Origin: Chryseobacterium jejuense
Lineage (GTDB): Bacteria; Bacteroidota; Bacteroidia; Flavobacteriales; Weeksellaceae
Direction: 5' to 3'
Length of the DNA: 64,000 bases
NCBI RefSeq assembly: GCF_017877355.1
Contig: NZ_JAGIPR010000003.1
Span: 372,001 to 436,000, forward strand
The notes beneath the pieces were generated by a model. The model did no database searches. It was not told where the DNA came from and saw only the letters and a list, made by a program, of their open reading frames with translations. The translations under genes were made by a program, and so were the position numbers. Positions 7,763 through 16,431 of this stretch are shown here, in pieces. Position 1 is the stretch's first letter. Each line of letters starts with the position of its first letter.

Positions 7763-8812
7763 ATGAATAATTTAATTTTTTTCGATTTTAATAAAAAAAT
7801 GATTTTTTTATTAATGATTGTCTTTTATGGTGTTACCCATGCCCAGACATGTACACCCTACACTGGGCAGCCGATGGTAAGTGGTATAACCTATTGTCTT
7901 AATGGGAATCTTGCTATAGGAAACAATATTAGCATTCCAAATGGTGCAATACTTATTATTCAGTCTGGTCAATTACAATCTGTTAGTATTCAGGTTAATG
8001 GTGTTCTGGAGATTGGTGACGGTGCAAGTGTGATATCTACAGGTACTGTTACGGTAGGAGCATTTAATTCTCAAAAGGATTCAAAAATTAAATTAGGGAC
8101 CAAGTCGTTTTTGTCTCTTGTAGGTTCGGTGGTTCAGGAAGATCCTACTTTTTTTGGTACATTCCCGGGATCAACTTCTACCATAGAAATGGGAACAAAC
8201 AGTGTTGTAGAAATTTGTGGAACATTTACCCAACAGTCTACAACGTATCCATCTGTCAAATACATTGGGATTCCTACCGGTAAGGCTTATTGTATTGCGA
8301 AAGCTGATGTAAGTGGTGGAGGTGGTGTAATCAGTAATGATAGCCAAATTGTAGCTATTGCTATGGGAAATGTGTTAGGGCTTGGTATGGGAAATACAAG
8401 TTTCTGTGGTCCTAATGCAACATCTGCAACATGTCCGTCTCTTTGGCCAAATGGATTGTCTGATGATAAATTAACTTGTGGCAATGCACCAACAATTATT
8501 GATAATGTAGATTCATTCTGTACAAAGCCAGGGGCTACAGGAACTCCTGACGGATTTACCAAATTCGGAATTACCATTCAGCAGAAAAATAACACTTGGC
8601 CTGAAAATGTTCCAAACGGTTTTGTTGCTATGGAAGCTAAAGATAAGGGTTTTGTGATTACAAGAGTTCAGCACGTAAGCCAGACTCCCCAGCCAGGAGA
8701 TGCTATTGCCGACCCAAAAGAAGGGATGCTGTTGTATGATCTTCAGGATAAATGTGTGAAGCTTTACAATGGTATTGAGTGGAAGTGTGTAGAGAGAAGC
8801 TGTAATGATTAA
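7763..8812 (+). CDS. Secreted surface protein with repeat-rich N-terminal part
   Basis: A 349-residue exported protein. The signal peptide has Lys at residues 11-12, a hydrophobic run (MIFLLMIVFYGV) and a likely cleavage site after THA. This start keeps the basic residues needed in front of the hydrophobic core. Residues about 45-130 have short alternating repeats (GNLAIGNNISIPNGAILIIQ, then SGQLQSVSIQVNGVLEIGDG) typical of beta-helix or beta-sandwich surface proteins. The C-terminal part (KGFVITRV...EGMLLYDLQDKCVKLYNG) is a module I associate with Chryseobacterium cell-surface proteins. It is followed without a gap by a second secreted gene. The function is unknown. Confidence 0.7.
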   Translation: MNNLIFFDFNKKMIFLLMIVFYGVTHAQTCTPYTGQPMVSGITYCLNGNLAIGNNISIPNGAILIIQSGQLQSVSIQVNGVLEIGDGASVISTGTVTVGAFNSQKDSKIKLGTKSFLSLVGSVVQEDPTFFGTFPGSTSTIEMGTNSVVEICGTFTQQSTTYPSVKYIGIPTGKAYCIAKADVSGGGGVISNDSQIVAIAMGNVLGLGMGNTSFCGPNATSATCPSLWPNGLSDDKLTCGNAPTIIDNVDSFCTKPGATGTPDGFTKFGITIQQKNNTWPENVPNGFVAMEAKDKGFVITRVQHVSQTPQPGDAIADPKEGMLLYDLQDKCVKLYNGIEWKCVERSCND

Positions 8813-8831
8813 TCTGAAAATTAATAAAAGG

Positions 8832-9347
8832 ATGAAAAACATAAAAAATATAGGCATAGCCATTGCCCTTGTTATTTTTAACTTTTCTATTGCGCAGGTA
8901 GCAATTGGTAAACAAACAGTAGATGGTAACAGTACAGTTCTGGATTTTAATAATGTATCCGGAAATACAAAAGGATTAATCCTTCCTGCAACCTTTGGTG
9001 TTCCAACCGGCTCTCTGGTGAACGGAACATTTGTTTTTGATGTAACTGACAATAAAATAAAAGTGTATGAGAATGATGCATGGAAGCTTTTATCTGATGC
9101 CGGCAGCTCAAGCGCTGTTATTACGAACAATTCTGCAGAGCAAGGCAAAGGGGTCATTATCGGTGCATCATCTAGTACTGCAGATGGAGTATTGGTATTG
9201 GAGTCTCCGGATAAAGCAATGATTCTTCCTCAGATTGCAACACCTCACATCAATGTAAAGAATCCATATCCTGGAATGATGTGTTATGATACGGCTAGTA
9301 AAACATTAGCAGTATTTGATGGATCAGTCTGGAATTACTGGAAATAA
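8832..9347 (+). CDS. Secreted protein, unknown function
   Basis: A 171-residue protein with a clear signal peptide (MKNIKNIGIAIALVIFNFSI, cleaved near AQ). The ATG at 8832 is preferred because it starts directly at the signal peptide; an ATG at 8805 overlaps the upstream stop codon. Two similar segments recur: GLILPATFGVPTGSLVNGTF with VFDVTDNKIKVYENDAWKLL, and MILPQIATPHINVKNPYPGM with MCYDTASKTLAVFDGSVWNY. Each ends in a short beta motif with an aromatic, as in the C-terminal module of the upstream gene. The two genes are probably co-transcribed and end at the terminator at 9405. Confidence 0.7.
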   Translation: MKNIKNIGIAIALVIFNFSIAQVAIGKQTVDGNSTVLDFNNVSGNTKGLILPATFGVPTGSLVNGTFVFDVTDNKIKVYENDAWKLLSDAGSSSAVITNNSAEQGKGVIIGASSSTADGVLVLESPDKAMILPQIATPHINVKNPYPGMMCYDTASKTLAVFDGSVWNYWK

Positions 9348-9404
9348 CCTGGAATGAAATAATTTCCGGGAAACCGGTGTATATAAATTTATAATATGTA
9401 TTGA

Positions 9405-9441
9405 AACAGTAGTATATGAATGTGTACTGCTGTTTTTTTTT
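9405..9441 (+). terminator. Rho-independent terminator after the secreted-protein pair
   Basis: AACAGTAGTA (9405-9414) pairs with TACTGCTGTT (9425-9434) with one G-U pair, followed by a run of T. Confidence 0.75.
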
Positions 9442-10108
9442 ATAGCTATTTTTATAAAAAGAGAGATTACAACTTCTCAAATGTAATCTCTCAAGTTAAA
9501 CAAATAATATAAATTGTAATATTCTCAGTTTTCTATTAAAAGATGTATTATTATAATGCTGAGATTATTTTTTCACCGTAGAATGTTGTGTTAAATAGGC
9601 CTCTTTTTTATTTGTGTTTTTAGTTAATATTATTTGTTTAGTTTATAAAATAAATCTCACCCCCTTCTGGTTTTCATCATTTGTGTTCTTAATACCTTGT
9701 GTTAGATTATATTTAAATTAGCTGCAGAGGGGGAGATTTTATATATATGTTATTTTGGTGGTGTTTTTAATATTGTTAAGGAGTTTATCTTTTTAACATA
9801 ACAAACATATTCAATAATGATAAGAGTCTCCAAAAAATAACATACGACATAGCTACACTATAGCTACTACTTATTATTTAATTTATTGATTTTCATTGTG
9901 TTGTGTTTAATTTTCCGAAGGTGTAAAAACTGGTTTTTGCAAAATAAAAATTGAAAACCCTTCAATGAAGGATCGCTTTTTTACCTTAATATCAATTGTT
10001 TTTTAATAAAAAGAATCCTTACAGAGTTAATATTATATAATGAGTATTATTAAAAAAGAAGAAAGTTTTAATGAATTATCAACCTTTTTCAGGACGAGAC
10101 AGCGTAAC
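9442..10108. other. Long AT-rich intergenic region
   Basis: About 670 bp with no convincing gene on either strand. One long imperfect inverted repeat is visible: AAATCTCACCCCCTTC near 9652-9667 against GAGGGGGAGATTT near 9727-9739. Several T-rich runs are present, but no RNA gene is recognised. Confidence 0.45.
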
Positions 10109-10132
10109 AAAAAATCCTGCCGTTAAGCAGGA
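10109..10132 (-). terminator. Terminator for the TPR regulator gene
   Basis: The reverse strand reads TCCTGC, a 6-nt loop, GCAGGA, then a run of T (the A-run at 10109-10114). It lies 35 nt past the stop of the gene at 10167. Confidence 0.75.
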
Positions 10133-10166
10133 GGTTTGTGATATGGATGGTAAAATTTCAAAAAAG

Positions 10167-11594
10167 CTACAGGGAAGTAAAAAAGCTGTACAGATCCGTT
10201 TCTGAAGAGATATTGAGTTTTTTTCTGAGTCGGCCTTTTTTGGTTTGTACAGATCTGTGCTGTATAAAAGTAAAGTCAGCAATATCTTTCGATGAAAAAC
10301 CGATCCAGATCATCGCGCATAAAGCCAGCTCAGATTTTGTTAGCTGCGGATTGATTTTCAAAATATTCTGAAATAAACTAGGATTAATCTCCTCAAATCT
10401 CTTAATGAAGTTAAGATCATTACTCTTGGCAAGATCTAGTAACTCTGTGAAATCTTCCTTAGAGATTCTTTCTTTTGAAGGAAAAGTTGCAGTGCTTGAT
10501 TTTCTAGAGTTTTTGTCTTCTTTCTTATATTTCCTGTTTCTGATAATTAAAAGTAAAATAGCTCCAACAATCAGAACAAGGACTCCAATGGAAATAAAAA
10601 TAAGGTTAATATTATCCTTGTTTTTTTGCTCAATGATTTCACTCAGGGAAAGATCAATGGCTTCATTTCCTGATGCCTTAAGTTTCTGATCCAATTCCTC
10701 GGCTTTGGAAGTATAGTTGGCTTCCATTTTTTTGTTGTTGAGACTTTCGTAAACAAAAGCAATCTGTCGGTAAAGATCTGGTAATTTGTTGATCCTTTTT
10801 GTTTTAACTAAAATATCTGCTGCTTTTTTATAAAAATCCAGTGCTTTTTCAAACTCCTTTTTTTCAGAAAGAAGATCGGCATAAAAATAATAAATGATGC
10901 CCTGTCTTACCGTTCCATATTCAGTATCTTTAAGAAGTGATAGGGCTCTGTTATTGTAGAAAGTAGCAGAATCAAGGTTTTTGGTTTGTTGTAAATGATA
11001 ATTCCCGATCAAAGAAGCATTGAGGGCAGAAGGATCGAGACTGAAACCTCTGTGATGATAAATTAATGCAGAATCTTTATAGGTAGAAGAGATGAAATCA
11101 GCTCTCTGCTCATACATATTACCCAATAACCAACCTTTTTCATCCAGTTTTTTGCCGTAATGAATGGCTTTTGCATTGTAACTTAATGCTGTATTGACGA
11201 GTCCGGTGACATAATTGACTTGGCCATATTCATGATAGAGTTTAGCATAAAGAAAATTATCATTAAGCCGTGTGACGATTTTTTCTGCCGATTTCAGATA
11301 TTCATGGCTGGTTTTATACTTTCCCATCATACCATAAGTATTGGCAAGATTGATGTATCCTAAGGCTTCTCCTCTTGAATATCCTCCTTCTTTTGACTGT
11401 CTGATGATTTCGTTATTCAAAGTGATGAGCTCTGTCTCTTTTCCTTCCAGCCTTAGCTTTTCATTTTTTGTAAGTAAGGCATTATTGATTTCCCGGATAT
11501 CGATTTTTTTATCACAACTACTCAAGGAAATTGCAATAAATAGATATATAAATATTCTGTGATTTTTTAAATAGATATCACCGATGAAGTTCAT
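10167..11594 (-). CDS. Membrane-anchored TPR protein with C-terminal LuxR-like HTH
   Basis: A 475-residue lipoprotein-like regulator. The N-terminus has a hydrophobic run ending in a lipobox (AISLSSC, Cys about 27). Residues about 40-300 are helical TPR-type repeats (EALGYINLANTYGMMGKYKT, YHEYGQVNYVTGLVNTALSY, FYADLLSEKKEFEKALDFYK). A membrane segment, FISIGVLVLIVGAILLLII, follows near residue 330. The C-terminal domain (LTKSELALCAMIWIGFSSKD, then RSVQTKKGRLRKKLN) is a LuxR-like HTH. This architecture is common in Bacteroidota, where outer TPRs sense a signal and a cytoplasmic HTH acts on DNA. A lipobox plus an internal membrane segment is odd; the N-terminal run may simply be a first membrane helix or signal. 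The target is unknown. Confidence 0.75.
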   Translation of the reverse strand: MNFIGDIYLKNHRIFIYLFIAISLSSCDKKIDIREINNALLTKNEKLRLEGKETELITLNNEIIRQSKEGGYSRGEALGYINLANTYGMMGKYKTSHEYLKSAEKIVTRLNDNFLYAKLYHEYGQVNYVTGLVNTALSYNAKAIHYGKKLDEKGWLLGNMYEQRADFISSTYKDSALIYHHRGFSLDPSALNASLIGNYHLQQTKNLDSATFYNNRALSLLKDTEYGTVRQGIIYYFYADLLSEKKEFEKALDFYKKAADILVKTKRINKLPDLYRQIAFVYESLNNKKMEANYTSKAEELDQKLKASGNEAIDLSLSEIIEQKNKDNINLIFISIGVLVLIVGAILLLIIRNRKYKKEDKNSRKSSTATFPSKERISKEDFTELLDLAKSNDLNFIKRFEEINPSLFQNILKINPQLTKSELALCAMIWIGFSSKDIADFTFIQHRSVQTKKGRLRKKLNISSETDLYSFFTSL

Positions 11595-11698
11595 GAGTTC
11601 TATAATTTTGTATCATTTACATAATGATGAAAATAGTCTCGATATTGTTGTCTGAAAAAAGACACAGCCAACTTTTGGGAAGTTTGTTGTTTTCAGTT

Positions 11699-11812
11699 TT
11701 AATGGAGGATAAAACTGTACATGATTTCTTTATTTTGAGGAGTACTGATTGGTAATGCAATACCGGACAGCTTATTATAATTGTCTGAATTAATAAATTT
11801 AGCGCTCATCAT
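11699..11812 (-). CDS. Possible 37-residue peptide upstream of the TPR regulator
   Basis: A short reverse frame from ATGATG at 11812 encodes MMSAKFINSDNYNKLSGIAL and 17 further residues. It lies in the same direction as, and about 105 bp before, the TPR/LuxR-like gene. No -7 box or ribosome site is obvious, and I do not recognise the peptide. It may be spurious. Confidence 0.25.
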   Translation of the reverse strand: MMSAKFINSDNYNKLSGIALPISTPQNKEIMYSFILH

Positions 11813-11972
11813 CTTTTTTTTTGTTTAATAAAATCTACCTATTCCAAAAGCACATTTGAGATACTAAATTAATGAAAAATAAGTACAGATCCAATACTTA
11901 CTTGGTTTAAAGAAAATTGTAGGATTGAAATGTGAATGTTTAACTAATTGATTTATATGTATTTAATTTTAT
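11813..11972. other. Remainder of the gap between TPR regulator and Lrp gene
   Basis: The whole gap is 11595-11972. Apart from the short possible peptide gene at 11699-11812, it is AT-rich and holds no recognised gene or strong hairpin. Confidence 0.4.
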
Positions 11973-12443
11973 TTATACAATTTGAGCACTTTCTTTAATA
12001 CTGCTCATCACGAAAATACTTTTGGTCTGGCCAATTCCTTCAATTTCCGATAATTTATTGATGAAAAACTCATGAAACTCATCCATATTGGGAGCCAGAA
12101 TCTTGAGCATAAAATCAAAATCACCACTAATGTTGTAAAACTCAACAACTTCTTTTAATCTGCTCACTTCTTCAATGAATTTTCCTGCAGTTTTCTTATT
12201 ATGGACATTCAAAGCAATCATACAGATGACCATCATTCCTTTATTCACCTTTTTGCGGTCTACTACAGCGGTATATTCTTTAATGATTCCCTGTTTTTCC
12301 ATACGCTTAATACGTTCATGGGTAGGAGTGGGGCTCAGATTGATTCTTGCTGAAATATCACGGACGCTCATCTTTGCATCTTTCTGAAGAAGTCTCAGGA
12401 TGGAAAGATCTTTTTCGTCTGGAGTATAATTTTCTGTTGGCAT
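11973..12443 (-). CDS. Lrp/AsnC family transcription regulator
   Basis: A 156-residue protein of the usual Lrp length. The N-terminal HTH is at about residues 10-58 (EKDLSILRLLQKDAKMSVRD, ISARINLSPTPTHERIKRM), and the C-terminal ligand-binding RAM domain includes VEFYNISGDFDFMLKILAPN. Family members sense amino acids and regulate amino-acid metabolism or export. It is divergent from the MFS exporter at 12586, so regulation of that gene is plausible, but the effector is not evident. Confidence 0.9.
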   Translation of the reverse strand: MPTENYTPDEKDLSILRLLQKDAKMSVRDISARINLSPTPTHERIKRMEKQGIIKEYTAVVDRKKVNKGMMVICMIALNVHNKKTAGKFIEEVSRLKEVVEFYNISGDFDFMLKILAPNMDEFHEFFINKLSEIEGIGQTKSIFVMSSIKESAQIV

Positions 12444-12585
12444 TTGTTCTGTTTTTATAGGTTAATTTTGATGTTTCAGTTAATTTGTTCTTTTTATTAT
12501 GTTTATTTAGTTTTATTGTTCCAAATTTAATGTAAAATTTTCAATTACGTTCTGTTAATTTTAATTTTGAAGGAAATTTGAATAT

Positions 12586-13974
12586 ATGGATACAAGGAAG
12601 AATTTAATATTAATTTTAGCATCGGTAGGAACTTTTGTAGAGGCTTTGGATATTGCCATTATTAATTTAACCATTCCTTCTATTCAGGAGCAGTTTCATA
12701 TTGGAGCAGGAACCGTTCAATGGTTACAGACGTTATATGTGTTGTTTTTTGGTGGCTTTCTGATTATTGGCGGAAAGCTTTCCGATCAGATCGGAAGAAA
12801 GAAAATATTCCTATTGGGAGCTTTGATTTTTATGTTAACCTCATTAGGAGCAGGGCTTTCTGAAAGTTTCAATATGCTGGCCATATTCCGTGCTTTGCAA
12901 GGATTGGGAGCTGCGTTTGTAATGCCGGCAGCTTTATCTATTGTAACTAATACTTTCAGAGAAGAACAGGAAAGAAATCGTGCAATTGGAATTTTTAGTT
13001 CTTTTGCCGCTATTGGTTCGGGAAGTGGACTCTCTGTAGGGGGGATTATCAGTACATACCTAAGCTGGCATTGGGTTTTTCTTATTAATGTTCCAATTCT
13101 TTTAATCACATTAATCTTATCTTATTATTACTTACCAACAGATGAGAAAAATGGAAAGGCACAAAAAACAGATGTTATCTCCGGAATATTAATGGTTGTT
13201 GGGCTTTTAAGCCTAACGTATGGAACACACGAATTGGTTCATATTAAAGAGCAGCCTTTTCTTGTAATAGGTTCATTGGTAGTGGCTGTATTGCTTTTAG
13301 TGATGGTGTTCTTGAGATTGAAGACTGTTGCAGAACCGTTATTTGATTTAAAATTATTCAGACATGGTTCATTGGTTGTTTCCAATGCTGCGTTCTTTGC
13401 TTTGGGAGCATTTTTCATCGGGTTCTTATTCCTGATTTCTTTAATGCTTCAGAAAGATATGGGGTATAGCGCAGCTTCGGCAGGGTTAATGCTGGTTCCG
13501 TTCAGTGTACTATCCGCTTTAACGGCTAAATTTATCTTACCTCACATTTCAAAACGATTGAGTTCTTCTCAAATGGGGGTACTAGGCTGGTCTTTTATGT
13601 TGGCAGGAGGAGTGTTATTGTTAATCTCAGTGTTTACGGGCCATCCGTTAACGGTAGTTTTATTAGGAGCTGCCTGTATCTCAGGAATAGGAATGACTTT
13701 CTGTTTTACAGCACTTTCTGTGATGGGAATTCAGGATGTAGAACCTTCCAATTACGGATTGGCATCAAGTTTGAGTTCTACAAGTTACTTCCTGGGAGCT
13801 GGGATTGGATTGTCATTCATGACTTTAATGAGTCAGGTCTTTCCTTCAGAATTTGCAGTCGGAAGCTTGAATCTAATCGTTTTGATTAGCTACGCTCTTT
13901 TAGCCCTTGGAATGTTATTCTATTTTATATTGAAAAGCTTAAAAGTGAAGCAGGCAGAAGTAGCAGTTTCCTAA
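12586..13974 (+). CDS. MFS transporter, DHA2 (EmrB/QacA) type
   Basis: A 462-residue inner-membrane exporter. The start (MDTRKNLILILASVGTFVEA) leads into the first helix with motif LDIAIINLTIPSI, where DHA2 pumps have the conserved D1 motif. The loop GGKLSDQIGRKKIF is the MFS motif A, and GIFSSFAAIGSGSGLSVGGI is the motif C region of drug:H+ antiporters. About 12-14 helices fit the length. It is divergent from the Lrp regulator, and a terminator follows. The substrate could be a drug, toxic metabolite or amino acid; the Lrp neighbour makes amino-acid-related export worth considering. Confidence 0.9.
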   Translation: MDTRKNLILILASVGTFVEALDIAIINLTIPSIQEQFHIGAGTVQWLQTLYVLFFGGFLIIGGKLSDQIGRKKIFLLGALIFMLTSLGAGLSESFNMLAIFRALQGLGAAFVMPAALSIVTNTFREEQERNRAIGIFSSFAAIGSGSGLSVGGIISTYLSWHWVFLINVPILLITLILSYYYLPTDEKNGKAQKTDVISGILMVVGLLSLTYGTHELVHIKEQPFLVIGSLVVAVLLLVMVFLRLKTVAEPLFDLKLFRHGSLVVSNAAFFALGAFFIGFLFLISLMLQKDMGYSAASAGLMLVPFSVLSALTAKFILPHISKRLSSSQMGVLGWSFMLAGGVLLLISVFTGHPLTVVLLGAACISGIGMTFCFTALSVMGIQDVEPSNYGLASSLSSTSYFLGAGIGLSFMTLMSQVFPSEFAVGSLNLIVLISYALLALGMLFYFILKSLKVKQAEVAVS

Positions 13975-14012
13975 TAAGCGGCCTTAAAATTACACAAACT
14001 ATATGAGTAAGG

Positions 14013-14044
14013 AATCGGTGTTTAGGCATCGGTTTCTTTTTTTT
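14013..14044 (+). terminator. Terminator after the MFS gene
   Basis: AATCGGTG (14013-14020) can pair with CATCGGTT (14027-14034) using two G-U pairs, followed by TTCTTTTTTTT. Confidence 0.55.
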
Positions 14045-14072
14045 ACCTTTTCGTGGTTTGGTCCTTCTTTAT

Positions 14073-14080
14073 TACTTTTG
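14073..14080 (+). promoter_or_regulatory. -7 box abutting the phosphoesterase start
   Basis: TACTTTTG is followed by CAGC and then ATG at 14085, so transcription probably starts at or next to the start codon. This also supports 14085 over the upstream start at 14058. Confidence 0.55.
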
Positions 14081-14084
14081 CAGC

Positions 14085-14831
14085 ATGAGAATACAAATCA
14101 TTAGCGATCTTCATCAGGAATTTGGAAGAACTGAATTACGTTTTGATAATGCAGATGTTGTTGTTTTGGCTGGTGATGTTAATTTGGGAACCAAAGGCAT
14201 TGAATGGATCAAAGAAACAATCTCTCATAAGCCCGTCATTTATGTGCTGGGAAATCATGAATATTATAAAGGTTCCTATCCGAAGACTTTGCATAAAATT
14301 AAAAATGCAGCTGAAGATTCTAATGTTTTTGTACTCGAAAATTCATATGTAGATATTGAGGATGTCCGTTTTCACGGAACTACTTTATGGACTGATTTTT
14401 CAATTTTTGGAAATCCGGTAAAATACGGAATGATCTGTCAGCCCAGGATGAATGACTATAAAAAGATCACCCGTGATCCATCCTATTCAAAAATGAGAAC
14501 AATAGATACTTTCAAGATTCATCAGCTTTCAAAAGTATGGCTGCAGGAGAGTCTTGAAATTTCGAAAGGGCTTAAAAATATAGTTGTTACCCACCATGCT
14601 CCCAGTATTCAATCTGTACCGGAACATTATAAAGAAGATCCATTGACTTCAGCTTATGCTTCCAATCTGGAGGGGGTCATCTTTGAGTATGAGCCGCTGT
14701 ATTGGATTCATGGGCATATTCATACCCCATCCAGATACAAGATTGGAAAGACTGAGGTCATTTGTAATCCTCATGGTTATATTGATGAAAAATATAATGG
14801 CTATGAGAAGGAGTTGATTGTTGAAATATAA
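14085..14831 (+). CDS. Calcineurin-like metallophosphoesterase
   Basis: A 248-residue protein starting MRIQIISDLHQEFG. The metal-binding motifs of the superfamily are present in order: D-x-H (SDLH, residues 7-9), GDVN (residue about 31), GNHEYY (residue about 62), HHAP (residue about 173) and GHIHTP (residue about 214). It is probably cytoplasmic, with no signal. Such proteins hydrolyse phosphodiesters or nucleotides; the substrate is not determinable. It appears to be a single-gene unit with its own promoter. Confidence 0.9.
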   Translation: MRIQIISDLHQEFGRTELRFDNADVVVLAGDVNLGTKGIEWIKETISHKPVIYVLGNHEYYKGSYPKTLHKIKNAAEDSNVFVLENSYVDIEDVRFHGTTLWTDFSIFGNPVKYGMICQPRMNDYKKITRDPSYSKMRTIDTFKIHQLSKVWLQESLEISKGLKNIVVTHHAPSIQSVPEHYKEDPLTSAYASNLEGVIFEYEPLYWIHGHIHTPSRYKIGKTEVICNPHGYIDEKYNGYEKELIVEI

Positions 14832-15289
14832 AACTTGAAAAAGTAAAAAAAGAATAGGTTAGCTGAAAGTATCCACTATTACTAATAACAAAAGGCTTCT
14901 ATTATTCTGGGGTGGCTAAAATTTAAAAAAAAATTTGACGGGTATTTAACCTGAGTTCTGGATAAGACATTTCTGTTTTCAGTAAGTAAGGAAGCCTGGA
15001 GATGGGAGAGGGAAGTGAGTTGAGGTTAAAAAACCACTTACAACCCTTTAATTTATTATTCTTTTAAAGACTGCTTCATCAAATTTTACGGCAACGTCAG
15101 AAATTGTAGCTCCAATAGTAACTTCCAGCCTCTCTCTTCCAGCTTCCAGCCTATTATCCTTGATTTTCTTATCCCGAACTCGGGTAGTTAATATGTATAT
15201 TTTATCTTTTTGGACTGCTTCACTATTATCCTTTCGTTTTTTACAGTTTAGTCTTTTTCACTACCTTCGTGTCTCATAACCCATTTTCC
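14832..15289. other. Intergenic region with a long-range inverted repeat
   Basis: No gene is seen. TTAACCTGAGTTCTGGATAAG (arms about 14946-14966) is matched in inverse orientation by CTTATCCCGAACTCGGG at 15168-15184 and its flank. Between them lies low-complexity CTTCCAGC-type DNA (15121-15150) that recurs near 25750. TACCTTCG at 15262-15269, close to the -7 consensus, probably drives the AraC gene. Confidence 0.45.
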
Positions 15290-16216
15290 ATGGCTAAAAA
15301 ATCCCGCAAAGAACTTCCTAAAAAACCTGATTTTGTTTCACAGCTGGCCTTTGATGAAGTTTTGCAGCAAGTAGAATTCGATCTTAGAATCAAGGAGTTT
15401 GTGGTGATGGATATAGATAGGGAAAATTATATCATAAAGCCAAACATCCCTTATCGCTCAGATTACTTCTGTATTTTCCTTGTACAGGATGGAAGTGTTG
15501 GTTTCAAGCTGGACGACAAAAGCTATGAAGTTTTTAAAGGAGATGCGGTTTTCTGTCCTATGTCGGAGACCTTTTGGGTGGAAAATATTGCAGAAGATTA
15601 CAAGGCAACCTATATTTTCTTTTCTGTTGATTTTATTTCTCAGGCAGGGTTCAATTATAAATCCAATAATGTCCTGAAGAGTCTTTCATCAGATCCTACC
15701 CATATTATTAGGCGTGAACCGGATTTGTTCAGAAAATTGAACTTTCATCTGGAGGAATTGAAACAGCTGAATAACAAAGAGAAAGATAATTATTACTTTA
15801 ATGAAATGATCTGGCATCACTTCTCGCTAGTGATTTATGAAATAGACAACTACTTCAAGAAAATTGAAAAACCTCATACCGTAACACATCGGGAGGATGA
15901 GCTTACGACTAGCTTTTTTAAATTGGTTCAGGAGCATTTCAAAGAAGAACACAATGTTCAGTTCTATGCAGACAAACTGTTTATCAGTCGGAAATACCTT
16001 ACCAAGGTCATTAATAAAACAATGTTTAAGACGCCAAGAGATATTATCCATCATGTATTGGCGGTAGAAGCAAGGTTACTGCTTAAAAATCCTAATCTAA
16101 ATGTGAGTGAGGTGGCAGCGCAACTTAAATTTTCCGATCAGGCGTCCTTTAGCAAGTTTTTTAAAAAACATACTGGGAGAGCTCCTTTAGAATACAGAAA
16201 AGATGATTTGTATTGA
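15290..16216 (+). CDS. AraC family transcription regulator
   Basis: A 308-residue protein from the ATG at 15290; the GTG at 15269 coincides with the -7 box and is unlikely. The N-terminal part is cupin-like (GSVGFKLDDKSYEVFKGDAV). The C-terminal AraC domain has both helix-turn-helix units: VQFYADKLFISRKYLTKVIN, and LNVSEVAAQLKFSDQASFSK followed by FFKKHTGRAPLEYRKDD. It sits 200 bp upstream of the RND efflux operon on the same strand. Direct repeats with AraC-like 21-bp spacing lie in that gap, so it probably controls the pump. Confidence 0.9.
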   Translation: MAKKSRKELPKKPDFVSQLAFDEVLQQVEFDLRIKEFVVMDIDRENYIIKPNIPYRSDYFCIFLVQDGSVGFKLDDKSYEVFKGDAVFCPMSETFWVENIAEDYKATYIFFSVDFISQAGFNYKSNNVLKSLSSDPTHIIRREPDLFRKLNFHLEELKQLNNKEKDNYYFNEMIWHHFSLVIYEIDNYFKKIEKPHTVTHREDELTTSFFKLVQEHFKEEHNVQFYADKLFISRKYLTKVINKTMFKTPRDIIHHVLAVEARLLLKNPNLNVSEVAAQLKFSDQASFSKFFKKHTGRAPLEYRKDDLY

Positions 16217-16237
16217 TAATGAGTGAGTTAAGTTTTA

Positions 16238-16371
16238 GGTGTCTTTTTGATAAAAATAACGCTTATTTTTGATTTATAATTTGGAAATATCTCATTGGAT
16301 TTATCTATAAATGATATTTCTCATGTTTTTAAAAATAAGGGGTCTTTTTGACAAAACAAGGGGTTTTTTGA
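16238..16371 (+). promoter_or_regulatory. Direct repeats, probable AraC operator for the RND operon
   Basis: Three copies of a GGnGTCTTTTTGA-like word lie between the AraC gene and the pump operon: about 16238-16251, 16337-16351 (AAGGGGTCTTTTTGA) and 16358-16371 (AAGGGGTTTTTTGA). The last two start 21 bp apart, two helical turns, as is usual for paired AraC half-sites. Confidence 0.55.
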
Positions 16372-16431
16372 ATAATTCGATTGAATTTTTTTCGTTCGAT
16401 TTTTGTACGGAAAATTTAAATGACTAGAGTT

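Noticed and set aside
8513..9157. Long reverse frame opposite the secreted-protein genes
   Set aside because: The plus strand has two signal-peptide genes with matching terminators; the reverse frame is a shadow.
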